From CBDHFQ01 sp965262565 (lineage in GTDB: Bacteria > Bacteroidota > Bacteroidia > J057), in assembly GCA_965262565.1 (NCBI GenBank), contig CBDHFQ010000004.1, positions 62,001 through 126,000 of the forward strand: a DNA stretch of 64,000 nt, written 5' to 3'. The notes below the pieces were generated by a model that saw nothing but the letters and a program-made list of their open reading frames with translations, was not told where the DNA came from and made no database searches. A program made the position numbers and the translations under genes. Each line of letters starts with the position of its first letter. The stretch's first letter is position 1. Positions 1 to 8,335 of the stretch are shown here, in pieces.

Positions 1-417
1 GCTTAGCATTTCTTTCTCACTATTTATAAATTCTTTAATGTCAGGATGTGTATTGGAAAAATCAGTGCCTAAATAATGATCAATATTTTCTGGCTGTAAA
101 GGACGTTGTCCTACGGAGAGTTCTTGATTTAAAATGAACTTAGCGTAAATTTGATAAATAGTAAATAAGCTAAAGATTGGATTGTTTAATTCTACAGGAG
201 TTTTCTCTAATTTTTCTATAGGTTTTATGGATATGTTTCTTTGTTCCAAATGCTGCTTATCCTGGTCTGAAAAAGCATATTTCCATGAATAAGATGAATC
301 AAAAATATTGTAATGTATAAATCCAAAGGTAGTGAGGATAGGGGTAGATCCAAAAATAGCTGGTAGGACAGTATGATCTAGCAAGCTCTTGAAGTGATTT
401 GTGAGTGTATTACGCAT
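1..417 (-). CDS. Hypothetical protein, C-terminus beyond window edge
   Basis: An uninterrupted minus-strand reading frame of 139 codons begins at the ATG at 415-417 and leaves the window without a stop. The product starts MRNTLTNHFKSLLDH and includes the hydrophobic stretch VLPAIFGSTPILTTFGF near residues 18-34. I do not recognise the family. There is no signal peptide, catalytic motif or repeat I can name. It lies 391 bases downstream of the divergent polyprenyl-synthetase-like gene on the same strand, so the two could be functionally linked. The large gap argues against a tight operon. The coding call rests on frame length and plausible composition only. Confidence 0.55.
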   Translation of the reverse strand, partial: MRNTLTNHFKSLLDHTVLPAIFGSTPILTTFGFIHYNIFDSSYSWKYAFSDQDKQHLEQRNISIKPIEKLEKTPVELNNPIFSLFTIYQIYAKFILNQELSVGQRPLQPENIDHYLGTDFSNTHPDIKEFINSEKEMLS

Positions 418-808
418 TATTACAGTTCAATATGTTCATTTATTCGGACTGCAAAATTACGTCTTTTTTTGATAAGATAAAATATAAACTAAAAAAAATC
501 AAAAAAATAAATAATTCAAATAATTATACTAAATGAATAATTGATTATTGAAAAAACAATATTAATATACTTAATGAAAAATCTTAGACTATGTCAACTT
601 TCCAAATAGACAGATGCCTATTTTTGGCGATCTAATGCAGTCACCTCGGAAATATGGTTAAACTTAATGCCTTAGCATTATAAAAAAATAAGAAATATTA
701 TTATTGAGTTGATAATCAGTTAAAAATGATATTCATTATTATTCAAACTGGATTTATTCGAGATCCTACTCATTTTTATACGGAACTCCCTTTATTATTT
801 GACAGGAA
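418..808. other. AT-rich intergenic region
   Basis: This gap between two minus-strand genes is very AT-rich, especially at 470-560 with long A and T runs. I see no open frame of note, no clear hairpin terminator and no exact TAnnTTTG promoter element. It presumably carries the promoter of the gene ending the window. Confidence 0.5.
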
Positions 809-2152
809 CTATCTTATGGATTTCTTTATCCTATTATAATATTCATAATATTGATTAGATTCAGCAAAGGAAAGCATGTTATTTAATGAGGTTGTTGCGG
901 GATTATTGGGATCTAATAGGTTCTTCGCATGAGAAGCTAAGACTGCTCCAAAAGACATGCTTTTACTTAATGCTCCACTAGACAAAAATTGTAAAAGTAT
1001 TTTTTCCTGATCTTCATGACGGTAAAGGTTTAGATCATTTAGTTGATCTTTTAAATAATCTCTGATGATCCCTGTTGGAATTACGTTTTGACTCAGAAAG
1101 TAAATAACAGGAAGCGTAACATTATTTTCCCTCAAATCGCTAAAGGTATCTTCCTGATATTTACAGGAAGTTGGCTTAGCGTCATCCACAGGAATATAGT
1201 CTGAAATATCATTTGCAATTTGTTGGATAAGACCAAAATGTCGGGCAAAGGAAATTAAGTTTTTTGTTTCGGTAGTAGTCGAGTCGACATAAAGATTGAT
1301 GAGTAATTTCGTATGCACATAATAGAAAATGACATTAAGCAAAAAACATCTGGCAAAATATAATTTAAGATACTTAGGTTTTGCATAACCTACATGTTTT
1401 GTTTTACGACTCTTGGAAATAGTGTTGACAAATTCTTGTGAATTAACTAAATCGAATTCTTTCTGCTGCTTTCTTGTGTGTTTACCTTCAAAATTGTCCA
1501 GAAATGGTATATAACCCTCTAATCCTTGAATATGCGATTGAATAGCTTCATCAGGGTAAATATCATCATCAAAACCTTTTAGCGTAGTAAACTCTTTATC
1601 TAGCATCATTCCAATCAAATCATGAACCTGATGCATAAAACGATTGGCAATTTTGACTTTTCTCAAAGTATTACTTTGAAAATATTTTTCAATTAATTGA
1701 TCTCTGGCAATAATTAAATTTTCCTTTTCTTTCCTTTTTGCTTCAACGGCTATTAAATCCTCTCTACGAATACCATATTTTTGATCTCGTATGTGGTTTT
1801 CGTGATACATAATAGTCATATCATATTCTCCAATAGCTGCTATTTGAAGAATTTCATTTGGAATTTTATCCCGAAGATGTGGTAAGGCTTTTATGTATTG
1901 ATAAATCCTCAAGATGAAGACGGATCTGGTAGATGACTTATTTTGCTCATTATCTGTAGGATCATCTTCGTTGTCATAAAAGTGTACTCTTTTATTGAGT
2001 AATTGGCAATCTGAAGGGATAATAAACTGATTGACTAATTTCTGAATATGGTTACGTTCCATTTTATCCTGCCGACTTGAAATCTTATCTATATTATGAG
2101 TTGACATACCTTTGAGTTCCCTCAGATCACGTCTGCTCCTCTTTCGCAGCAT
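809..2152 (-). CDS. Divergent polyprenyl-synthetase-fold protein
   Basis: The 447-residue product keeps the late part of the trans-isoprenyl diphosphate synthase pattern: FGLIQQIANDISDY at residues 306-319, then SDLRENNVTLPVIYFL at 338-353. This matches the family's lG..fQi.DDilDy ... DL..gk.TLPviyal pattern. The first aspartate-rich motif (DDxxD after a His) is replaced by YHENHIRD (116-123), and the second DDxxD reads NDISD (314-318). The protein is longer than usual (about 300-350 residues), with an N-terminal extension of about 75 residues and a charged insertion around 195-255. An internal Met at residue 16 (2107) could be the true start. Known members condense isoprenyl diphosphates or cyclise terpenes through Mg2+ bound by the aspartates. 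With one motif degenerate, the reaction here cannot be predicted. It has no biosynthetic neighbours in view except the unrecognised gene at 1-417. Confidence 0.6.
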   Translation of the reverse strand: MLRKRSRRDLRELKGMSTHNIDKISSRQDKMERNHIQKLVNQFIIPSDCQLLNKRVHFYDNEDDPTDNEQNKSSTRSVFILRIYQYIKALPHLRDKIPNEILQIAAIGEYDMTIMYHENHIRDQKYGIRREDLIAVEAKRKEKENLIIARDQLIEKYFQSNTLRKVKIANRFMHQVHDLIGMMLDKEFTTLKGFDDDIYPDEAIQSHIQGLEGYIPFLDNFEGKHTRKQQKEFDLVNSQEFVNTISKSRKTKHVGYAKPKYLKLYFARCFLLNVIFYYVHTKLLINLYVDSTTTETKNLISFARHFGLIQQIANDISDYIPVDDAKPTSCKYQEDTFSDLRENNVTLPVIYFLSQNVIPTGIIRDYLKDQLNDLNLYRHEDQEKILLQFLSSGALSKSMSFGAVLASHAKNLLDPNNPATTSLNNMLSFAESNQYYEYYNRIKKSIR

Positions 2153-2499
2153 CTACAATGATCCACTGTTTATCTTAAAATATTAACAATGAGACTTAAT
2201 GTTGGATTCTTTTACTCCCCAGAAATGATAATTGGAATGACTGAAATCAGTTACAAAGACAATAAATAATCAGGTTCGATTTATTTCGGATGAATTGAAC
2301 ATGGAACAAAATATACTTATGTGGGGTAGAGGGTTCCGTATAAATTGCTCTATGGCGAATTATTAAATATCTAATCATGCGAATGCTTGAATATTACTAA
2401 ATGAGTAAGTAAAATAATTAAGTATAATTAACAAAATTCAATTGAAAATAATTAAGTAACCTTTACGGGATTTAATGGTATTTTGTCAATGAGAGATTT

Positions 2500-2534
2500 T
2501 TAAAAAACTACAAAAGCCCAGCTTTCACTGGGCT
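2500..2534 (-). terminator. Intrinsic terminator, minus strand
   Basis: Perfect 7-bp stem AGCCCAG/CTGGGCT (2515-2521 with 2528-2534) and a 6-base loop. On the minus strand it is followed by a T-rich tract (TTTTGTAGTTTTTTA). No intact gene ends just upstream. The nearest minus-strand coding material is the remnant at 2912-3064. Confidence 0.6.
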
Positions 2535-2911
2535 ATCAACAGAATAACGGAAAATAACAGCTGATGCCTATAACATCGGCTCTGGGAAATGATTGTGCAT
2601 TAACATTGATCCTTAGGTAATTAATATTAGTCTAACACCTAACTTAATAGTTCAGAAGGAATGAATAACTAATTGATAAAAAGTGTGTTAAGTAAACAGG
2701 AATTAAAAAAATTCCGAATTTTATATCGTTAAAGGCTGCATATTTTTTGAATACGAGTAACAATTAGTTCGTGATTCTTGCTATCTTTTGATGAGATCCA
2801 TCGCCTATGACTAACTCTCGACAGGAAATCAAGACACGAAATACTTCATCAAAGAGGACATACTCATTCTAACAACATGAATCATCCCAGATTTTCTGAC
2901 TTAGAAAATAT

Positions 2912-3064
2912 TTAGGGATGACTCACGCTTCTCAATAGCAAACTGTCGATAAAAACTTCACTGACGTACAAACCATCACTAACATCTACAGGAACAATTT
3001 CCACATCTCCGCATGTCGCATTGTCCGTGGCGACAACCCCAATCGTGAGGCCCGGGAGGAAATA
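2912..3064 (-). pseudogene. C-terminal remnant of an unidentified protein
   Basis: The minus strand is open for 50 codons and ends in TAA at 2912-2914. It reads FLPGLTIGVVATDNATCGDV, continues EIVPVDVSDGLYVSEVFIDS and ends LLLRSVSHP. The composition is that of a normal extracellular or beta-rich bacterial protein. The patch is GC-richer than the flanks. There is an in-frame TGA directly upstream and no start codon, so this reads as the tail of a lost gene. I cannot name the family. The plus strand is also open over part of this stretch but gives a less protein-like product. Confidence 0.35.
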
Positions 3065-3537
3065 TCAGTCCATCAAGCAATCGCCCAACAAACCAAATCA
3101 CAAATACTACTAACAAGATCTCAAACATAGGCCAACAACATTTAGGTTAAGGTGAAAGAACAAAAAGCAAACTTTCTTTCGTGTTTTCGTGATTATATGC
3201 ATCAGCAGGATCATCTTATTAACTTATTGTCAAGATATGGATAAGTGCTTGCGTAGAAATACGATATAAAGGAGATGAGAAAATATATATCTGATTATCA
3301 ATTAATTGGGTATAAACAATCAAGTCTCAACAAATTTTTTTGGGATATTCGATTAATTTCTGGGATTTCGTATTATTAATCAAACATTCCTCGCTTGACC
3401 TACTCCTCATTAAATCACCTTCATAAACAATGGTGCATTGGAATGTATAAGAAAGATGTTGACAAAGATCCTTAGGAAAATAGAGCTTATAAGGATAATT
3501 AACTCGTAAAGAATAGGTTAAGTGAAATATCATTCAT

Positions 3538-3570
3538 AAAAAAAGGAAGGTCTACTTAGCGTAGACTTCC
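3538..3570 (-). terminator. Intrinsic terminator, minus strand
   Basis: Hairpin with arms GGAAG(G)TCTAC and GTAGACTTCC (one bulged G) around the loop TTAGC, flanked on the minus-strand 3' side by a run of seven T. It is about 440 bases downstream of the cyanophycinase-like gene. It either ends a long 3' UTR or ends an unannotated transcript in 3571-4009. Confidence 0.6.
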
Positions 3571-4009
3571 TCCACATCAATAACAGAATATTAATAATAA
3601 TAGGTTAAGTATGTTTATGTGTTCAATGTTTTTTACTTCATCCTTTTTCCCAGTTGATCTATAAACATCTACGATAACATTTATGCTACAACCATTTAAT
3701 ATATATGTCAATATATGGTAATTTTTATTGACGTAAAATCATAAATAGGTGGAATTGAGTGAATAAATGTTAAAAATTGACTAGGTATATAAAATTAAGG
3801 TAAGATTTTAGAAGGGTCTATAGATTTGCTCCTATTCAATTCTTAATTAATTTATCATACTACCTATCTTATTTTGTATAAATACTTAATTAAGTAATTA
3901 AGCTGACTATTTCTACAGCTTAAAAAAGGGTAATAATATTATTTCCATCTTATTTGGCACACCTAGTGAATGGTATATTGCTTAACACTAACCAACAGGC
4001 TTAACTCTC

Positions 4010-4963
4010 CTAATTCATCACTTTCCTCTCGCCCATATGATAGCGATCCCCGGCCCGCAAGAAATAAAATTGTTGATCTTGTGGAGGAAGCTTCTTCATC
4101 TCACTCCCCTCTCTCGACCAAAAACTCCCATCATACATAATCACGTATCTTTGTCCTATCACCTCAAATACATTTTTCTCTACGACAATAGCAGTCCCTT
4201 CATCGATACTAATCCCCAATAATTCAGGTCGTTCTTTCAAAATAGAGAACATATCGAAATGCCTGTTTCGAGCAAGTACATGTTGGTCGATAGCGATATT
4301 CTTAATAAATCCAAAGCCCTCTTCATGATCCCCCATCATGAGTTGGTTAGTCTTAGTATCTCCCCTGGCTAAATAGGAACCTTGAATGGTAGCTCCGGCT
4401 GATGATCCCCCTATAACTCCTCCTCTTTCTAATACCTCCCACAACAGGTGCTCCGTTTGAGTATTGGCATAAGCATCCACCAATCTCCACTGCCTTCCTC
4501 CACTAAACCATACTCCTTTTGCCTTCTTTAGGGGTTCAACAAAAGCGTCAGAATCGGCCATAGTCTTATCATTGGTATGAAGCAACGATACATTTATACC
4601 CATCTTTTTCAATATGCCAGCATCTATTACATCATCCAATTCATAGCTTTCCCTTCCTCCAGCAGTAGGGATACATACGATCGGAGCATCCTTTCCTCCT
4701 GCTAATTCAATGAATTTATCCCAAATGTCTTCTCCAATGTTTCCACCTCCTACCACAATTAATGATCCTTTTTCAGGTCCAGTGGTCAATAAGGGATCTT
4801 TAGTTACCTGTTGTTTATGTGCTTCTACGGTTAAGCCTGGATGTTGGCGCTCATGATGGGAAATGGCTTTGGTACAGCTTTGAAAGGAGATAAGTATAAG
4901 CCAATAAATAAAGGCGATGAAAAGAAATGAAGGAAAAGGTTTCATAGTGAAAGATGTATACAT
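4010..4963 (-). CDS. Cyanophycinase-like peptidase (family S51), probable lipoprotein
   Basis: The 317-residue protein has the cyanophycinase layout: an N-terminal glycine-rich strand turn (LIVVGGGNIGEDIW, residues 68-81), the FSGGRQWRL segment (153-161), and the nucleophile elbow GGSSAGA (185-191, Ser188 by family analogy). A conserved DQHVLARNRHFDM segment follows. S51 enzymes cleave beta-linked or alpha-aspartyl bonds, for example in cyanophycin. The N-terminus (M7 onward) is a hydrophobic signal ending at Cys30 (LISFQSC), so the mature protein is probably a lipid-anchored periplasmic or surface enzyme. This differs from the cytoplasmic cyanobacterial enzymes. Met7 (4945) is the better start because it sits directly before the hydrophobic stretch. 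No cyanophycin synthetase is in the window, so the physiological substrate is unknown. Confidence 0.85.
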   Translation of the reverse strand: MYTSFTMKPFPSFLFIAFIYWLILISFQSCTKAISHHERQHPGLTVEAHKQQVTKDPLLTTGPEKGSLIVVGGGNIGEDIWDKFIELAGGKDAPIVCIPTAGGRESYELDDVIDAGILKKMGINVSLLHTNDKTMADSDAFVEPLKKAKGVWFSGGRQWRLVDAYANTQTEHLLWEVLERGGVIGGSSAGATIQGSYLARGDTKTNQLMMGDHEEGFGFIKNIAIDQHVLARNRHFDMFSILKERPELLGISIDEGTAIVVEKNVFEVIGQRYVIMYDGSFWSREGSEMKKLPPQDQQFYFLRAGDRYHMGERKVMN

Positions 4964-5197
4964 GAGATAGGATGTAAAATTAAATTTTTTTAGTCATAGA
5001 TGTTAGTTACAATTATGCTCTTAATCAAGCGATCATTTGGTTGCTTTTTAGGACAATAGGCAAATGCAGGCTTCTAACTAACGATGTTACTGTAAACAAT
5101 GTAAAAGTAGTGGGAATAGATAGAATTTTTTTCGGTACGCATTTTGTGTTTTAACTAAACTGAAAATTCCTATAGATTTACCATTTAAGATGAAAAA

Positions 5198-5878
5198 ATG
5201 AATGTTGTATCATGGAGCTCTACCTTAGTGTTGGGCATGCTTCATGCGCTAGAACCAGGGCATGGGAAGACTTACCTTGCAGCAGTGATGATGGGAAAGT
5301 CGTGGAACAGAAGGCAGTTACTCATGTTGATTTCAAGTCTGATTAGTTCGCATTTTTTGGTGTTATTGGGCTTGGCATTCGTCATACGCAGCATTTTCGG
5401 GGGAATTCAAGATGAAGAAATGGTTCATCAATTCGCTGGATATATGCCGCTATTTATTATAGGGTACGGCGGTTATCTCACTTGGAATTATTATCGATTA
5501 CAAAAAAAGGGCTGTTTAAAAGGGAGCTGTTCCTGTCATGCTCACAAAATCTCTTCTACAGATGCCCCCGCTAATTCGATAGTTGCGGGTGCTATCGCGG
5601 GTTTAATTCCATGCCCTACTGCTTTAGCACCATTATTACTCGCCGGATTGGACCAACACTTTTCCCATGTAGTCGCCTATCTACTTATCTATTTGTTGGG
5701 AATGAGCTTAGTGATGGTAGCTTTGATTCTAGGATTCCAATTGGCTCGACCCTTTATTATGTCAAAACTCAATGATGTTACTCCCCGCATTCATCCCCAA
5801 TTATTTAGTGGACTGCTGATTATGGGGGTAGGTTTATGTTATTTGATGATCCATTTTACGGCCCATTCCCATATTTAA
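5198..5878 (+). CDS. NicO-family (nickel/cobalt) membrane transporter
   Basis: The 226-residue polytopic protein has the NicO signature HALEPGHGKTYLAA in its first membrane segment (residues 16-29) and a second motif, GLIPCPTALAPLLLAG, after the central loop. About six membrane spans are visible. The loop between spans 3 and 4 holds a Cys/His cluster (KKGCLKGSCSCHAHK), plausible for metal binding. NicO/RcnA proteins move Ni2+ or Co2+ across the inner membrane, usually outward. The family also includes proteins of uncertain substrate. It lies 201 bases before the MerC-domain gene on the same strand, but that gene has its own promoter and operator. The start gives a first membrane segment shorter than in many homologues, so an earlier non-ATG start cannot be excluded. 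Confidence 0.8.
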   Translation: MNVVSWSSTLVLGMLHALEPGHGKTYLAAVMMGKSWNRRQLLMLISSLISSHFLVLLGLAFVIRSIFGGIQDEEMVHQFAGYMPLFIIGYGGYLTWNYYRLQKKGCLKGSCSCHAHKISSTDAPANSIVAGAIAGLIPCPTALAPLLLAGLDQHFSHVVAYLLIYLLGMSLVMVALILGFQLARPFIMSKLNDVTPRIHPQLFSGLLIMGVGLCYLMIHFTAHSHI

Positions 5879-5985
5879 CCATAGCGATAGGGAGGAGGTA
5901 GCGAAAATAGTAATCGAGTCATTCACATCCTTTTTGACAAATGTTATCTCAAGCTTATTAAGCCAGGAATAATTCCCGCCATAAT

Positions 5986-6008
5986 TTTATGCAACATTGT
6001 TGCATAAA
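5986..6008. promoter_or_regulatory. 23-bp perfect palindrome, probable Zur/Fur-family operator
   Basis: Perfect dyad with half-site TTTATGCAACA, a single central T (5997), and the exact reverse complement on the other side. Size, symmetry and the TGCAAC/GTTGCA core fit a Fur-superfamily (Zur-type) operator. It sits 72 bases before the MerC-domain gene. It overlaps the -33 position of a promoter whose -7 element reads CATATTTG (6023-6030, one mismatch to TAnnTTTG). That is the usual geometry for repression. Assignment to Zur rather than Fur, Nur or another dimeric repressor is inference. Confidence 0.6.
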
Positions 6009-6030
6009 TGAAACATATCATTCATATTTG
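6000..6030 (+). promoter_or_regulatory. Putative Bacteroidota promoter of the MerC-domain gene
   Basis: -33-like TTG at 6000-6002, inside the palindrome, then 20 bases, then CATATTTG at 6023-6030. This is close to the phylum consensus TTTG-N19-TAnnTTTG. The start codon follows at 6080. Confidence 0.45.
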
Positions 6031-6079
6031 TGTGAAGTGAGTATAGCAGAGGAGACGCCATCCATGTTAACATCTTGAA

Positions 6080-6460
6080 ATGAAACATAAACTGTGGTTA
6101 TCAAACCTAGATTTTTGGGGGATGACAGCTTCTTTATTATGCGCTATTCATTGCCTCAGCCTACCTATTCTGTTGACCTTTACTTCTTTGGGTATTTTTA
6201 CTTTCCTAGAAAACCCTTGGTTTGAATTTATGATGTTTAGCATCGCATTGTGCATAGCTAGTACTTCATTATTAACCGATTATTTCAAATACCATCGCAA
6301 TTTCGTTCCATTAAAGTGGGCCTTATTAGGGTTTCTACTTATTGGAATAGGGTTTGTTTGGGTGAGCGAATTCTGGGAACCTTTCTTTTCGGGAATAGGT
6401 GGCTTGCTAGTAGCGATTTCTCATGTACTCAATTGGCGGATAAGAAAAGGGGGAAAGTAG
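6080..6460 (+). CDS. MerC-domain membrane protein
   Basis: A 126-residue protein with four predicted membrane segments and the MerC motif LLCAIHCLSLPI (Cys-x3-His-Cys) in the first. MerC-type proteins were first described as mercuric-ion importers. Stand-alone chromosomal homologues are widespread in Bacteroidota and are often found with zinc-responsive regulators. The perfect Zur-like dyad over this gene's promoter supports a role in zinc, or another transition metal, rather than mercury resistance. No merA, merR or other mer genes are present. The 3' end overlaps the antisense tail of the decayed two-component regulator by 32 bases. Confidence 0.75.
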   Translation: MKHKLWLSNLDFWGMTASLLCAIHCLSLPILLTFTSLGIFTFLENPWFEFMMFSIALCIASTSLLTDYFKYHRNFVPLKWALLGFLLIGIGFVWVSEFWEPFFSGIGGLLVAISHVLNWRIRKGGK

Positions 6461-8335
6461 AGATAGCAGCTAACAAAGTATGAGTAAATAGGAATAGAAA
6501 TGGTTTGGGTACATATGCAGCTGCTCCCGTTTCTAATCCTTCTATTTTAGAAATATGATCTGCTTTAGCGGTAAGGAGGATCATCGGAATATGACTAGTA
6601 CGTTCATCGTTTTTTTTAATGTATTCACTAACTCAAATCCATCTTTTTCAGGCATCATCACATCACTCACGATAATATCAGGAATAATCTCCAGCGCCAG
6701 ATGAATCCCTTTCACCCCATCAGCAGCTGTTCTAATGTGATAGAAATCTTCCAGGCAAAGGATTAAATACTGAAGTACATCCAAATGATCTTCTACTATT
6801 AATGCGATAGGACGATCTTTCTCTTCCGCCGTAGAATCATATACCATGGGATGCTTTGGGTGCTGATACTGATCCATAACGTCATAATTGGAAATGAAAG
6901 CAAGGCTGTTACTTTGTATCGCCTGATTTGTCTTGGGTATATGTAGAAAAAAGGTGGTCCCTTTCCCTTCCTGACTCCAAACCCCATCATTATTTGATCC
7001 CCATACTTGAAATTGGTAAGTACCTGGTAAAATGTTTGTAAAAGTGGCAAAGGGTCTTGCTGCATTGGTATAAAAAGTATCTCTGCTAAGACCTTTAAGG
7101 AGGTATTTATATTGGTTAAGCTCAGGCTGAACATAATCCAATGCAGCAAATTCTATAGTGAAATTATTTTGAGTATGAGTTAATTGAATATGTTGGGTAT
7201 AGGTAATGGATTGAGTCAATGGGGATGTCCCTGCGCTATCTTCCTCAGTTCCTCTAATAGGTACATATTGATTAGCTATGTTGAAATCTGTCAGAACAAT
7301 ATTAGGGGAATGTTTATTTAATTTTAAGCTATCGGGGTGAAATCTAATGAGTCCATAATAATTACCCATATAAATTTCTCCTGACTTTGTCGCTAATATG
7401 GATCCATCCAAATGCTTCGTAACTCCCTGAAAGGAATGAGTAATAAGCTTTCCCTCTGTAGCAGAATATAGGCAGATGATTTTCTTTTCATGATTAGCTA
7501 ACCAAACCTTGCCAGCTGAGTGTTCAGAGATAAATCCCATTTCATTTTCCCATCTATCCATTTGGGTGATATTTCCTAAGGAATCGTAAGAAAACCTTGT
7601 AAAGGTATTATCCAAACTCGCCCAGATAGATCCATTAGAATCAACAAGAAAAAGTGGATAATGAGCACTTGCCATATGAGCGGGTACCTCTGTGGGGAAC
7701 AAAGGAGATTTGAATACACTAGTTTTAGGATTGAACCATTGTAAACCTCCTCCTTCCCCTCCTAACCATAGGTTTCCATAAATATCCACCTGAATTGAAT
7801 TTAACCATTTGATATTTGTTCCATTAGGGTCAGTTAAATCGCTTACGTACTCATTGAGAAGTGTCCCTTGTTCTTGATCAAATTGAAGAAGCTTAGATTC
7901 GCTTCCAATCCAGATGTGGCCATGATGGTCTAATGTAAAGGCATCCACTCGAAGATTTTCCCTTTCTGGGTGCAAATTTCCCCAAGCAGTCTGTACTTGA
8001 TTCGTAACAGGGTCGTAGTATCGAAGGCCATTAAATGCACCTATCCAAACTCTTCCCTGTGAGTCTTCTTCAAACTGCCAAACCATATCTTCAAATGAGA
8101 AAGATGTGAAATGGTTAGAATTTGGGTTGAAGAAGGTGCTTCCATAATGTCGATCTCCTAACCAAATGTTTCCGCGACTATCTTCAAACAAAGTATGAAC
8201 TCTAATCTCGGAACTTGTTCCATCAGAAAATTCATCGTCATATGGGATGAAATGAATACCATTAAAATTAGGACTAATTTTACTAACATTACCCCAACTA
8301 ATAAGCCATACATTATGATTCTTATCTTCCATCAT
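6429..8335 (-). pseudogene. Decayed hybrid two-component regulator (propeller - Y_Y_Y - receiver)
   Basis: The 584-codon frame ending at 6581 holds two-component-regulator propeller repeats (about residues 1-345; e.g. EDSRGNIWLG, DSQGRVWIG) and a Y_Y_Y domain (about 390-465). After a short linker it goes straight into a receiver domain (from IALIVEDHLDVL, phospho-acceptor in IIVSDVMMP). An intact hybrid regulator would have a membrane span and a histidine kinase between Y_Y_Y and receiver; both are missing. The receiver then breaks at a run of eight A (plus-strand T at 6610-6617). The other frame continues it correctly as SHIPMILLTAKAD ... GAAAYVPKPF, then ends in unrelated sequence at 6429 with no AraC output domain. 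The N-terminus also lacks a signal peptide. So there are at least three lesions: kinase deletion, frameshift and both ends lost. It overlaps the upstream protease gene by four bases. Confidence 0.8.

Larger units (their letters stand above)
2153..4009. other. Long gene-poor region with debris and two terminators
   Basis: About 1.86 kb without a convincing intact gene. It contains a 50-codon coding remnant (2912-3064) and two strong minus-strand terminator hairpins (2515-2534 and 3538-3570) with no gene immediately upstream of either. There are scattered short frames that I do not believe. A patch at 3000-3070 is clearly GC-richer than its surroundings. The region may be a scar of lost accessory DNA. 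Confidence 0.6.

Noticed and set aside
3327..3533. 68-codon minus-strand frame
   Set aside because: It begins next to a strong terminator in the gene desert, has no ribosome site or family, and has an unconvincing composition. I cannot support it as a gene.
6799..7149. 116-codon minus-strand frame inside the decayed regulator
   Set aside because: It is a shadow frame. The Y_Y_Y domain is read in the other frame, and this product matches nothing.
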